Shown: positions 1-6,159, counted from the first letter of the stretch. The stretch: DNA of 6,354 bases from Nitrospirota bacterium (GCA_015232165.1 JADGAE010000112.1:1-6354), one strand, 5' to 3'. Notes: generated by a model not told the origin, from the sequence alone. Numbers and translations: made by a program.

Positions 1-5
1 AGAAT

Positions 6-120
6 GGGGACTCCGTCCCCTAAACCCCTGCAAAGAGGGCGGCTCCGCCCGCACAACGGGTGTTGCCGCACCCCTTCCTTGACCTCCCCTGCAAGGGAAC
101 CAGTCCCCTTGAACCCTTTA
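6..120. repeat. GC-rich palindromic intergenic repeat cluster
   Basis: The stretch is a run of short hairpins separated by C-rich linkers. Visible stems are GGGGAC-TCC-GTCCCC (6-20), GGGCGG-CT-CCGCCC (37-50, likely opening to a larger loop), GGGTG/CACCC (58-62 with 69-73) and CAAGGG/CCCTTG (92-97 with 106-111). The block CCCCTGCAA occurs twice, at 25-33 and 86-94, 61 bases apart, each followed by a G-rich arm. The pattern reads as two to three degenerate copies of one unit: G-rich arm, short loop, C-rich arm, A/T linker, CCCCTGCAA. No T-run follows any stem, so these are not obvious intrinsic terminators. Base composition differs sharply from the AT-rich sequence that starts near 117. The best guess is a REP-like or MITE-like multicopy intergenic element; copies elsewhere in the genome cannot be seen here. 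Confidence 0.5.
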
Positions 121-203
121 TATGCATTTTTATTACAACTTGTTATCCACCAAAAATTTATGCACCCGAGGCAATTCGTCCCCTTCTTTTTCCGAAAGTT
201 TTA

Positions 204-212
204 TGCTATACT
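204..212 (+). promoter_or_regulatory. Extended -10 promoter for the exported-protein gene
   Basis: TGC followed by TATACT (207-212) matches an extended -10 element (TGn plus 5 of 6 bases of TATAAT) in an AT-rich stretch. A -35 at 17-base spacing would be TTCTTT (184-189), which is poor, so the promoter would rely on the TG extension. Transcription would begin near 218-220, only a few bases before the ATG codons at 222 and 225. This is sequence pattern only. Confidence 0.45.
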
Positions 213-221
213 ATCCATATT

Positions 222-1916
222 ATGATGAAAAAGATTGCATACGGCTTCGTACAGATGCTTTTGCTGCTTGGATGTGTCCTTGCATCGGGCAATGTATGGG
301 CCGCGGATGAGACGCTTCTACCGCTAATTGACAAGACGTTGGGCTTTTTCAGACCCATGAGTCAAAAGGTCACGGGCATCCAGGGCAATGTGATAACCAT
401 CGAGCGGGGCACAACGCCGGAGGCTTTCGTTAACGGGATGCGCCTGGAACTCTTCCGCGAGGGTGAGACGTTCTACCACCCAATCACCAACGAACCTGTT
501 GGTCGATTCGAAAAACCAGTGGGCGCTGCCGAGGTCATCGACGTGACCCCGGATGCCATAAAGGCAACCGTTCTATCCGGAAAACCGCAAAGGTCCGACA
601 CGGCACGGGTGTCAAGCTCAAAGCCAAGACTCCTGTTCTACCAGGGCAAGACGATAGACTGGTTCGTCGGGGACGCATATTACAGACGACTAAAAGAGAC
701 AGACCGCTTTGAGATGCTCGACACCAGGCTCGTCACCGATGACGTTGCAGTGCTTTTGGCGGAGGCAAAGAAGTCCGAGGTCGGCGTGCTTGCCGTGGTG
801 GATGGCGTCAGTGAGGGCAAGGACAGGTTCCTTAGACAACGACTCTTCTGGGTCTCAGACTCAAAGGAGATATCCACCGACAAGCTCCGCATAAGCGAAG
901 ACTACGTAAGCAGCCTGAAGTCCGCCGCCGACCCGTTTGTGGCATCCAACGACGCACCGCTTCTGACCTACCAGCTCTCCACCGGCTACGACCTCATAGC
1001 AATCGGTGACATCGAAGGCAACAAGGAAAAGGAACTGCTCCTAAACACGGGGGCTACCGTAAAGGTCTTTAGACCCACCGTCGATCTCCATCAACTCTGG
1101 ACGTTTGATACCAACAAGTTCCACGAAAACATCTACATGGACGTCATAGACCTCAACAAAAACGGCAAGGACGAGGTGATCGTCACCTCATATGGCTCAG
1201 ACGGCGCCTACGGCTATGTTTACGAACTCAAAGACAACGCCATGTCGCTCCTGTGGAAGACCAAGGGGTTCCTGCGCGTGCTCAATGACAGGCTGCTGTT
1301 TCAGGCGTTCGATTCATCGGACGGGTTTAAGGGCGATGTGCTCAATGTGGTCTACGATGGCAAGTACCGCCCGGATACTGAAAAATCCAAGGCGCTGGTG
1401 TTGCCCAAGGGGGTCAACCTGTACGACTTTGCGTTTCTGTCAGACCATGGCCAAAATGCAGATATGCTTGCAATAGTGTACTACGACAGCGACCATCACA
1501 TGGTCATCTCCAACGACAAGGGCAAGATGCTCTGGAGGAGCAAAGGCGACTTTGGCGGCTTCATAAGGGAATACCAGGGCGACGGTTTTCGTGACAACGC
1601 AGGCCCTTGGCATGTCGCCGACAGGTTCTACACCACCAAACATCAGGCGCTGGTCATCAAACGCACCCCCGTGACCGCCACCGTAATGTCCTTTGGCTAC
1701 GGCAAGTCCACCATCGTAAACCTGTGGTGGAATGGCTCAAAAGTGGACGAAAGCGCCCTGATAGGCAACCTCGCCGGCAATCTCCTGGACTACGCAATAG
1801 ACAAGGACAGGTTGTACGTACTGAGCAAGCCCATACTGGGGATAGTGGGCAAGAACATCCTTTCCGGAGACAATCCATTTGTTACGATACTGTCAGTCTT
1901 TCCGTTTATCTATTGA
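222..1916 (+). CDS. Exported FG-GAP/VCBS-like repeat protein with FlgT-like N-terminal segment
   Basis: A secreted protein of 564 residues, function unknown. The start at 222 (or the adjacent ATG at 225) gives a classic signal peptide: MMKK, a hydrophobic core with LLLLG around residues 13-17, and a likely cleavage after VWA at residue 27. LLGC at 15-18 also makes a poor lipobox, so a lipoprotein is a weaker alternative. Residues about 50-120 (G-x-V-x-I near 55-60, NGMRLELFREGE at 71-82, then HP and VGR) resemble the FlgT C-terminal-type domain seen with TolB/CsgG-like proteins. Residues about 137-195 look like the alternating strands and helices of such a fold. Two FG-GAP-like repeats follow: a degenerate GDIEGNKEKE near 262-271 and DLNKNGKDE at 310-318, whose D/N/N/D spacing fits a calcium-binding loop. 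A beta-propeller is inferred for the second half. No Shine-Dalgarno precedes the start. The reading frame stays open upstream to base 60, but that part is repeat-derived and has no signal-peptide logic. It sits 45 bases ahead of uppS, which suggests an envelope role; the job itself is not known. Confidence 0.85.
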   Translation: MMKKIAYGFVQMLLLLGCVLASGNVWAADETLLPLIDKTLGFFRPMSQKVTGIQGNVITIERGTTPEAFVNGMRLELFREGETFYHPITNEPVGRFEKPVGAAEVIDVTPDAIKATVLSGKPQRSDTARVSSSKPRLLFYQGKTIDWFVGDAYYRRLKETDRFEMLDTRLVTDDVAVLLAEAKKSEVGVLAVVDGVSEGKDRFLRQRLFWVSDSKEISTDKLRISEDYVSSLKSAADPFVASNDAPLLTYQLSTGYDLIAIGDIEGNKEKELLLNTGATVKVFRPTVDLHQLWTFDTNKFHENIYMDVIDLNKNGKDEVIVTSYGSDGAYGYVYELKDNAMSLLWKTKGFLRVLNDRLLFQAFDSSDGFKGDVLNVVYDGKYRPDTEKSKALVLPKGVNLYDFAFLSDHGQNADMLAIVYYDSDHHMVISNDKGKMLWRSKGDFGGFIREYQGDGFRDNAGPWHVADRFYTTKHQALVIKRTPVTATVMSFGYGKSTIVNLWWNGSKVDESALIGNLAGNLLDYAIDKDRLYVLSKPILGIVGKNILSGDNPFVTILSVFPFIY

Positions 1917-1944
1917 CAGACCTGTTGTGCCGGAGACCTGTCAA
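1913..1944 (+). promoter_or_regulatory. Inverted repeat in the uppS leader
   Basis: TTGACAG (1913-1919) and CTGTCAA (1938-1944) are perfect 7-base inverted arms separated by 18 bases. The left arm overlaps the stop codon of the upstream gene, and the right arm ends two bases before the uppS Shine-Dalgarno. The octamer AGACCTGT is also repeated directly (1918-1925 and 1934-1941). It could be an RNA hairpin influencing uppS translation, an operator, or chance. The left arm contains a perfect -35 hexamer (TTGACA), but no matching -10 lies at the correct distance. Confidence 0.3.
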
Positions 1945-1946
1945 TT

Positions 1947-1952
1947 GAGGAG
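1947..1952 (+). promoter_or_regulatory. Shine-Dalgarno deciding the uppS TTG start
   Basis: GAGGAG lies 9 bases before the TTG at 1962. No ATG or GTG in this frame stands between it and the conserved HVGVIMDGNGRW motif until the internal Met14, which is inside the catalytic motif. The TTG is therefore the only sensible start. Confidence 0.75.
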
Positions 1953-1961
1953 CTTTTTCAC

Positions 1962-2675
1962 TTGGACAACGGTATAATACCAAAGCACGTGGGTGTAATC
2001 ATGGACGGCAACGGCAGATGGGCCAATATACGAGGCCTGCCCCGTGTGGAGGGACACCGTCAGGGGGTTAGACGCAGCAAGGACGTCATAAATGCCGGCG
2101 TAGATATCGGGATCAAGGCCCTGACCCTGTACGCGTTTTCGATAGAAAACTGGAGAAGACCCGAAACCGAGGTGCTAACCCTCATGGACCTGTTAGACCT
2201 ATACCTAAGGACCGAAATAGATGACCTAATGAGCAAGGGCATAGCATTTAAGGTGATTGGCGACAGGGAAAAACTCCCCTCCGAAATACAGTTCCTGATA
2301 AAAAACGCCGAGTTCCTGACCTCATTTAATACCGAAATGATCCTGTCAATGGCCATCAGCTACGGCGGCAGAGACGAGATCGTCCGCACGGTAAAGAAAC
2401 TCGCCCAAAGCGGTGTAGACCTACGTAACGTCGACGAGTCCGTCTTCGAATCCGGCCTCGACACCAGTGGGATGCTGCCGGTAGACCTGATAATCCGCAC
2501 GGGCGGAGAGAAACGGATCAGCAACTTTCTGATCTGGCAGTCGGCTTACGCGGAGCTGTACTTCACCGACACCCTATGGCCGGACTTCACGCAGGATGAG
2601 TTCTTCTCCGCCATCCACAACTACAAACAAAGGGAGAGACGCTTTGGTACAGTCCCCCGGAAGGTCTCCTTGTAG
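1962..2675 (+). CDS. uppS: Isoprenyl transferase (undecaprenyl diphosphate synthase)
   Basis: A cis-prenyltransferase of 237 residues, slightly shorter than the roughly 250 usual for the family. It adds isopentenyl diphosphate units in cis to farnesyl diphosphate, making the C55 lipid carrier for peptidoglycan and O-antigen; it acts in the cytoplasm at the membrane. The hallmark HVGVIMDGNGRW is at residues 9-20, with D15 the catalytic, magnesium-binding aspartate. FSIENWRRP follows in the hydrophobic substrate region. The C-terminal signature RTGGEKRISNF is at 179-189, where the arginines and the serine bind the pyrophosphate of the incoming substrate, followed by a conserved WPDF. Translation starts at TTG behind GAGGAG. 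The stop codon abuts the cdsA ATG with no gap, so the two genes are almost certainly translated from one transcript. All key residues are intact. Confidence 0.97.
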   Translation: MDNGIIPKHVGVIMDGNGRWANIRGLPRVEGHRQGVRRSKDVINAGVDIGIKALTLYAFSIENWRRPETEVLTLMDLLDLYLRTEIDDLMSKGIAFKVIGDREKLPSEIQFLIKNAEFLTSFNTEMILSMAISYGGRDEIVRTVKKLAQSGVDLRNVDESVFESGLDTSGMLPVDLIIRTGGEKRISNFLIWQSAYAELYFTDTLWPDFTQDEFFSAIHNYKQRERRFGTVPRKVSL

Positions 2676-3467
2676 ATGCACTTAAAGCGCCTTATAGTTG
2701 CCGCCATAGCGCTGCCGATTTTTTATTGTTACGTCATGTACCTCCCACGGCCCTTTGTCCTGGCCCTTGTCTGTGTGATGTCCTTTATCAGTCAGGCGGA
2801 ATTCCTGGCAATGTACAAGGTAAGGGAACATCAAAGGTACTTCTTCTCCCTCCTTGGGATTATCCCCATCTGTCTGACCTACAAGTACAACGATATCCCA
2901 ACATCCCTGATCGTCTTGATGCTGACGGTGGTGCTGGTTGGCAGGCTCTTTGTGCGAAAACATCCGGAAAACGCCTTGACGGACATAGCCCCCTACGTGG
3001 TCAGCTTCCTGTACATCCCGTTGATGTTGAGCTACTTCGTGAAACTCGCATCCATAGGCCCCGAGATGATCATATTCCTGTGTGCGGTCATCTGGGGGGC
3101 AGACAGCTTTGCCCTGTATGCGGGAAAGGCCATCGGAAAACGAAGCCTGTACAAACAAATGAGCCCAAATAAAACGATAGAAGGCGCAGTTGCAGCCATC
3201 ACAGGAGCCGTCATCTGCTCGCTGCTGTTAAAGGCATACTTTGCGCTACACATGTCTTTTGAAAAGACATCCGTTGTTGGTATAATACTAGGAATGGTAG
3301 GCATAGTTGGAGACCTGGTAGAGTCCATGTTTAAAAGAGACGCAGACGTTAAAGACTCAGGAAGTCTGTTGCCGGGACATGGCGGTATCCTCGACAAGAT
3401 AGACGGTATGCTGTTTTCAGCCCCCGCCCTCTATCATATGCTTATACTGTTTACGCATTATAAATAG
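2676..3467 (+). CDS. cdsA: Phosphatidate cytidylyltransferase (CDP-diacylglycerol synthase)
   Basis: A polytopic inner-membrane enzyme of 263 residues that turns phosphatidic acid and CTP into CDP-diacylglycerol, the precursor of phosphatidylethanolamine, phosphatidylglycerol and cardiolipin. Hydrophobic segments run through most of the chain (for example about 8-38, 55-90, 105-145, 172-190 and 199-214). The C-terminal CTP-transferase signature lies at residues 217-243: SMFKR, then KDSG, then LLPGHGGILDKID. The motif normally ends D-R-x-D; here it reads D-K-I-D (K241, codon 3396-3398), a conservative but uncommon change. The gene starts directly after the uppS stop, with GGAAGG (2659-2664) as a somewhat distant ribosome site. 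Its 3' third also carries a promoter-like signal overlapped by a perfect inverted repeat (see separate entries). It is probably functional, since the rest of the signature is intact. Confidence 0.95.
   Translation: MHLKRLIVAAIALPIFYCYVMYLPRPFVLALVCVMSFISQAEFLAMYKVREHQRYFFSLLGIIPICLTYKYNDIPTSLIVLMLTVVLVGRLFVRKHPENALTDIAPYVVSFLYIPLMLSYFVKLASIGPEMIIFLCAVIWGADSFALYAGKAIGKRSLYKQMSPNKTIEGAVAAITGAVICSLLLKAYFALHMSFEKTSVVGIILGMVGIVGDLVESMFKRDADVKDSGSLLPGHGGILDKIDGMLFSAPALYHMLILFTHYK
3252..3270. promoter_or_regulatory. Perfect 19-base inverted repeat, candidate operator
   Basis: ATGTCTTTTGAAAAGACAT is a perfect palindrome with 9-base arms around a central G (3261). It lies in the coding region of cdsA, where it encodes MSFEKT-type residues, and its right half contains the -35 hexamer of the promoter at 3259-3286. 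A dyad overlapping a -35 is the usual position for a repressor site. No T-run follows, so a terminator is unlikely. The binding protein is unknown and I do not recognise the motif. Confidence 0.4.
3259..3286 (+). promoter_or_regulatory. Near-consensus sigma-70 promoter inside cdsA
   Basis: TTGAAA (3259-3264) matches 5 of 6 bases of TTGACA. A 16-base spacer follows, then a perfect TATAAT (3281-3286), preceded by TGG, an extended -10 TGn. Predicted transcription would start near 3292-3294, about 215 bases upstream of the dxr start, giving dxr-rseP-ybgC a transcript independent of uppS-cdsA. This is a pattern match within coding sequence and has not been tested. Confidence 0.5.
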
Positions 3468-3508
3468 AATGATTAGGATTGAGTATTAATGATCAGGTTC
3501 GCACATAA
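3468..3508 (+). other. cdsA-dxr spacer with two overlapping mini-reading frames
   Basis: This 41-base gap contains ATG at 3469 with a 6-codon frame (MIRIEY) ending in TAA at 3487-3489. That stop overlaps a second ATG at 3489, whose 7-codon frame (MIRFAHN) ends in TGA at 3510-3512, overlapping the dxr TTG at 3509-3511. Both begin ATGAT(T/C)AGG. They may be accidental, or may hand ribosomes to dxr, which has no strong Shine-Dalgarno of its own. Confidence 0.25.
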
Positions 3509-4675
3509 TTGAAACACATATCGATATTAGGTTCGACGGGGTCAATAGGCAAGAGTGCGCTGTCGTTTATCGGCAAGCATATGGACCGCTACAAGGTTGT
3601 TGGGCTGACGGCCAACCGGAGCATAGAGACGCTCAAGCAGCAAATCCTCGAATTCAGGCCGGAGGTCGTGGCCGTTGCGCAGGAGGATGCAGCGTTAGAG
3701 CTTTCCCGGTGGGCGGCAAGTATGCCGGAGACAACCTCCGTGCAGGTGCTGGCCGGCCAGGAGGGTTGTTGCGATGTTGCGGCGTATTGCAATGCGGAGT
3801 TTGTGATCTCTGCCATAGTGGGTTCATCGGGGTTGAGGCCGACACTTGCCGCCATCAGGGCCGGTAAGCACATCGGCCTGGCCAACAAGGAGACCCTCGT
3901 GATGGCCGGAGACATCGTAATGGCCGAGGTAAAACGATACAACGTCAACCTCCTCCCCGTTGACAGCGAACACAGCGCAATATTTCAGTGCCTCTTGGGC
4001 TACAACACCAACGATGTCAGGAGGTTGATCCTTACTGCATCAGGCGGGCCGTTCTTTGGAAAGACCACCCTGGAACTCGAAGACGTCTCGGCCGAGGACG
4101 CCCTCAAACATCCCAGTTGGTCTATGGGCAGCAAGATAACCGTGGACTCGGCAACGCTGATGAACAAGGGCCTGGAGGTCATCGAGGCGCATCACCTGTT
4201 TGGCTTTGCTCACGACCGGATAGACGTCCTTGTGCATCCCCAGAGCATCGTGCACTCCCTGGTGGAATTTAACGACGGGGCGCTGTTGGCGCAACTGTCG
4301 CTGCCGGATATGAGGGGACCCATAGCCTATGCCCTGTCCTATCCTGAGAGGGTCCCGGGGGTGATAAACAGGTGTCGCCTTGAGGAGATTCGTTCGTTGA
4401 GCTTCCATCCACCCGATCGTGAGACCTTCCCTTGTCTGTCCTATGCCTACGATGCCCTGAGAGAGGGTGGGACGATGCCGGCGGCACTAAATGCGGCAAA
4501 CGAGGCGGTGGTTGACCTGTTCCTGGCCAAAGCGATAAGGTTCAACCAGATACCAACAATTATAAACGACGTGATGTCAAGACACAAAAGTATTCGTTGC
4601 GATAACCTTGAGACCATCTTTGAGGTGGACAGGTGGGCACGGTCAACCGTGGCGGAGATCATAAAGGAGGTATAA
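3509..4675 (+). CDS. dxr: 1-deoxy-D-xylulose 5-phosphate reductoisomerase
   Basis: A cytoplasmic enzyme of 388 residues, normal for the family. It rearranges and reduces 1-deoxy-D-xylulose 5-phosphate to 2-C-methyl-D-erythritol 4-phosphate using NADPH, the committed step of the MEP isoprenoid pathway and the target of fosmidomycin. The NADPH-binding loop GSTGSIG is at residues 8-14. LANKETLVMAG follows, then PVDSEH with metal ligands D152 and E154. Next come SGGPF, the substrate loop PSWSMGSKITVDSATLMNKG, and GLEVIEAHHLF with the third metal ligand E223. HPQSIVHSLVEF and MRGPIAYAL follow, and a C-terminal helical domain completes the protein. An in-frame TAA (3506-3508) stands immediately before the TTG, so no earlier start is possible. 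Only a weak AGG (3495-3497) precedes it. Its product ultimately feeds UppS encoded two genes upstream. All active-site residues are present. Confidence 0.97.
   Translation: MKHISILGSTGSIGKSALSFIGKHMDRYKVVGLTANRSIETLKQQILEFRPEVVAVAQEDAALELSRWAASMPETTSVQVLAGQEGCCDVAAYCNAEFVISAIVGSSGLRPTLAAIRAGKHIGLANKETLVMAGDIVMAEVKRYNVNLLPVDSEHSAIFQCLLGYNTNDVRRLILTASGGPFFGKTTLELEDVSAEDALKHPSWSMGSKITVDSATLMNKGLEVIEAHHLFGFAHDRIDVLVHPQSIVHSLVEFNDGALLAQLSLPDMRGPIAYALSYPERVPGVINRCRLEEIRSLSFHPPDRETFPCLSYAYDALREGGTMPAALNAANEAVVDLFLAKAIRFNQIPTIINDVMSRHKSIRCDNLETIFEVDRWARSTVAEIIKEV
4663..4671 (+). promoter_or_regulatory. Strong Shine-Dalgarno for rseP
   Basis: AAAGGAGGT is fully complementary to the 16S rRNA tail. It lies 6 bases before the ATG at 4678 and inside the last codons of dxr. 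It fixes the rseP start, against a longer in-frame version reaching back to a GTG at 4633, and suggests that rseP is translated efficiently. Confidence 0.85.
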
Positions 4676-4677
4676 GT

Positions 4678-5754
4678 ATGACGGCGGTGTATGCGATTTT
4701 GTTAATAGGGATATTGATTTTTGTCCACGAGCTGGGGCACTTTATATTTGCCAAGCTGGTGGGGATAAAGGTGCTGAAGTTTTCCATGGGGCTTGGTCCT
4801 GCGGTTATCAGCCGAAAATACGGAGAGACCACGTATCAGTTGTCGGCCTTGCCCATAGGCGGGTTTGTCAAGATGCACGGAGAAGACCAGGACCAGGACA
4901 ACGAGGAGTTGGAAGAGCCGGAGCGGTCATTTGCGACCCAGTCCGTGTTTAAACGGCTTCTGGTGGTCAGTGCCGGTTCGGTGTTTAATCTGCTCTTTGC
5001 GGCGCTTTTGTTTTGCATAGTGCTAATGATAGGCATCCCAAGGATGAAGGCCGTCATAGGGGATGTGGTGCCTGATTCTCCGGCCAAATTGGCCGGTCTA
5101 ATGAAGGGCGACATCGTAACCGGCATCAACGGAGAACCACTCAAACACTGGGACAAGTTGACCGGGATAATCCACGACAGCGCCGGCAAGTCGCTGGCCG
5201 TCTCCATACACAGGGGCACGGAGGACATCGTCATCCACATCACGCCAAAGAGAGAGACCACCAAGGATATCTTTGGACAGGACATACAGGTCGGTCTGGT
5301 AGGCATTAAGCCAAGCGGGGATTCCGAAATCGAACGCTATGGGCTATTTAAGGCCGTCTATACCGGCTTTACCAGGACGTGGGATGTCATAGCCTTGACC
5401 CTCATTTCAGTGGTAAAACTGATCCAGCGAGTGGTGCCTGCCGATACCATCGGTGGTCCTATAATGATCTTTCAGTTGGCAGGTAAACAGGCAACATCAG
5501 GGTTTATCAGCTTTCTGACATTCATGGCCGTCATCAGCATAAATCTCGGCGTGTTCAATCTCTTTCCGATCCCCATCCTGGATGGCGGGCACATAGTGTA
5601 TTTGGCAATTGAGGGGATCAGAAAAAAACCCCTGAGCTCCCGGGCAATGGCAATGACACAGAAGGTGGGGCTGGCCTTTTTGTTGCTCCTGATGATCTTT
5701 GCCGTGTACAATGATGTCTTGAGGCTGTTGGGGAAATCACCAATGCCGTATTAA
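4678..5754 (+). CDS. rseP: RIP metalloprotease RseP (site-2 protease)
   Basis: An inner-membrane zinc protease of 358 residues that cuts transmembrane segments, classically the anti-sigma factor RseA after DegS cleavage, and remnant signal peptides. HELGH (17-21) in the first membrane helix supplies two zinc ligands and the catalytic glutamate. The conserved GLGP and PIGGFVKMHGED sections follow. A second hydrophobic segment spans about 95-120, and one PDZ domain about 124-193 (VVPDSPAKLAGLMKGDIVTGING type). NLFPIPILDGG in the third helix gives the third zinc ligand, D302. A final hydrophobic helix lies near 330-350. E. coli RseP has two tandem PDZ domains and about 450 residues; this one has a single PDZ, a common arrangement in other phyla. 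The start at 4678 is chosen because of the excellent Shine-Dalgarno and because the HExxH then falls in an N-terminal helix. Two bases separate it from the dxr stop. No DegS, RseA or sigma-E gene is visible here, so its substrate is not known. Confidence 0.96.
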   Translation: MTAVYAILLIGILIFVHELGHFIFAKLVGIKVLKFSMGLGPAVISRKYGETTYQLSALPIGGFVKMHGEDQDQDNEELEEPERSFATQSVFKRLLVVSAGSVFNLLFAALLFCIVLMIGIPRMKAVIGDVVPDSPAKLAGLMKGDIVTGINGEPLKHWDKLTGIIHDSAGKSLAVSIHRGTEDIVIHITPKRETTKDIFGQDIQVGLVGIKPSGDSEIERYGLFKAVYTGFTRTWDVIALTLISVVKLIQRVVPADTIGGPIMIFQLAGKQATSGFISFLTFMAVISINLGVFNLFPIPILDGGHIVYLAIEGIRKKPLSSRAMAMTQKVGLAFLLLLMIFAVYNDVLRLLGKSPMPY

Positions 5755-5760
5755 CGACAA

Positions 5761-6159
5761 ATGCCTGACCCCTTAGATATAAGGATATACTACGAGGATA
5801 CCGATTGCGGCGGTGTAGTGTACTATGGCAAGTACCTGTCCTACCTTGAGCGCGCAAGGACTGAGTTTCTTGAACAGCGCGGGGTTATCCTGACGACGTT
5901 GATGCAGGAGGGGCTTCAGTTTGTGGTCGTCCACGTGGATATACGCTATCACAGTCCGGCCAGATACGCCGATATCATATCGATCTACTCCGAGGTCCAA
6001 GAGGTTAGCTTTGCCTCAATTGTCTTTAAACACCGGATAATCAAAAAGGACTCCAACGTATTGGTCTCCGTCTCCAGGGTGAAACTCGCCTGTGTGGGCA
6101 AGGACCTCAAACCGGAACGCCTAGACAGTAAGTTAATAGCACGCTTGAACGCACAGTAA
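5761..6159 (+). CDS. ybgC: YbgC-type acyl-CoA thioesterase (4HBT hot-dog fold)
   Basis: A hot-dog-fold thioesterase of 132 residues, the usual size. The N-terminal block YYEDTDCGGVVYYGKYLSYLERARTEFL carries the family active site: D15 in DTD is the expected catalytic aspartate, followed by GGVVYY and an ERAR helix. Many relatives have His where this protein has Y22 (VVYH versus VVYY); VVYY variants are also familiar in the family. Family members hydrolyse short- or long-chain acyl-CoA or acyl-ACP, and in proteobacteria they are often encoded with tol-pal; no tol gene is visible here. It begins 6 bases after the rseP stop with no recognisable Shine-Dalgarno, so translational coupling to rseP is likely. 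The family call is secure, but the substrate and the exact symbol are not. Confidence 0.9.
   Translation: MPDPLDIRIYYEDTDCGGVVYYGKYLSYLERARTEFLEQRGVILTTLMQEGLQFVVVHVDIRYHSPARYADIISIYSEVQEVSFASIVFKHRIIKKDSNVLVSVSRVKLACVGKDLKPERLDSKLIARLNAQ

Noticed and set aside
143..151. DnaA-box-like TTATCCACC
   Set aside because: It is one base off the consensus TTATCCACA and solitary. No cluster of boxes, dnaA or dnaN gene, or other origin hallmark is nearby.
60..221. N-terminal extension of the exported protein back to an ATG at base 60
   Set aside because: It would translate the GC-rich palindromic repeat and the promoter region and bury a clear signal peptide 54 residues in. The start at 222 or 225 explains the data better.
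1173..1189. Palindrome GAGGTGA-TCG-TCACCTC within the exported-protein gene
   Set aside because: It encodes the conserved strand after the FG-GAP-like loop, with no promoter or T-run next to it. It is most simply a coding coincidence.
1973..1978. TATAAT near the start of uppS
   Set aside because: It has no acceptable -35 at 16-18 bases, and transcription would start inside uppS.
2682..3158. 158-codon minus-strand open frame opposite cdsA
   Set aside because: It is fully antisense to a confident membrane-enzyme gene, is rich in His/Gln/Asp as expected from reversed codons, and has no ribosome site or family resemblance.
4633..4677. 15-codon upstream extension of RseP starting with GTG
   Set aside because: It overlaps the dxr C-terminus in another frame, has no ribosome site of its own, and the AAAGGAGGT at 4663-4671 points to the ATG at 4678.
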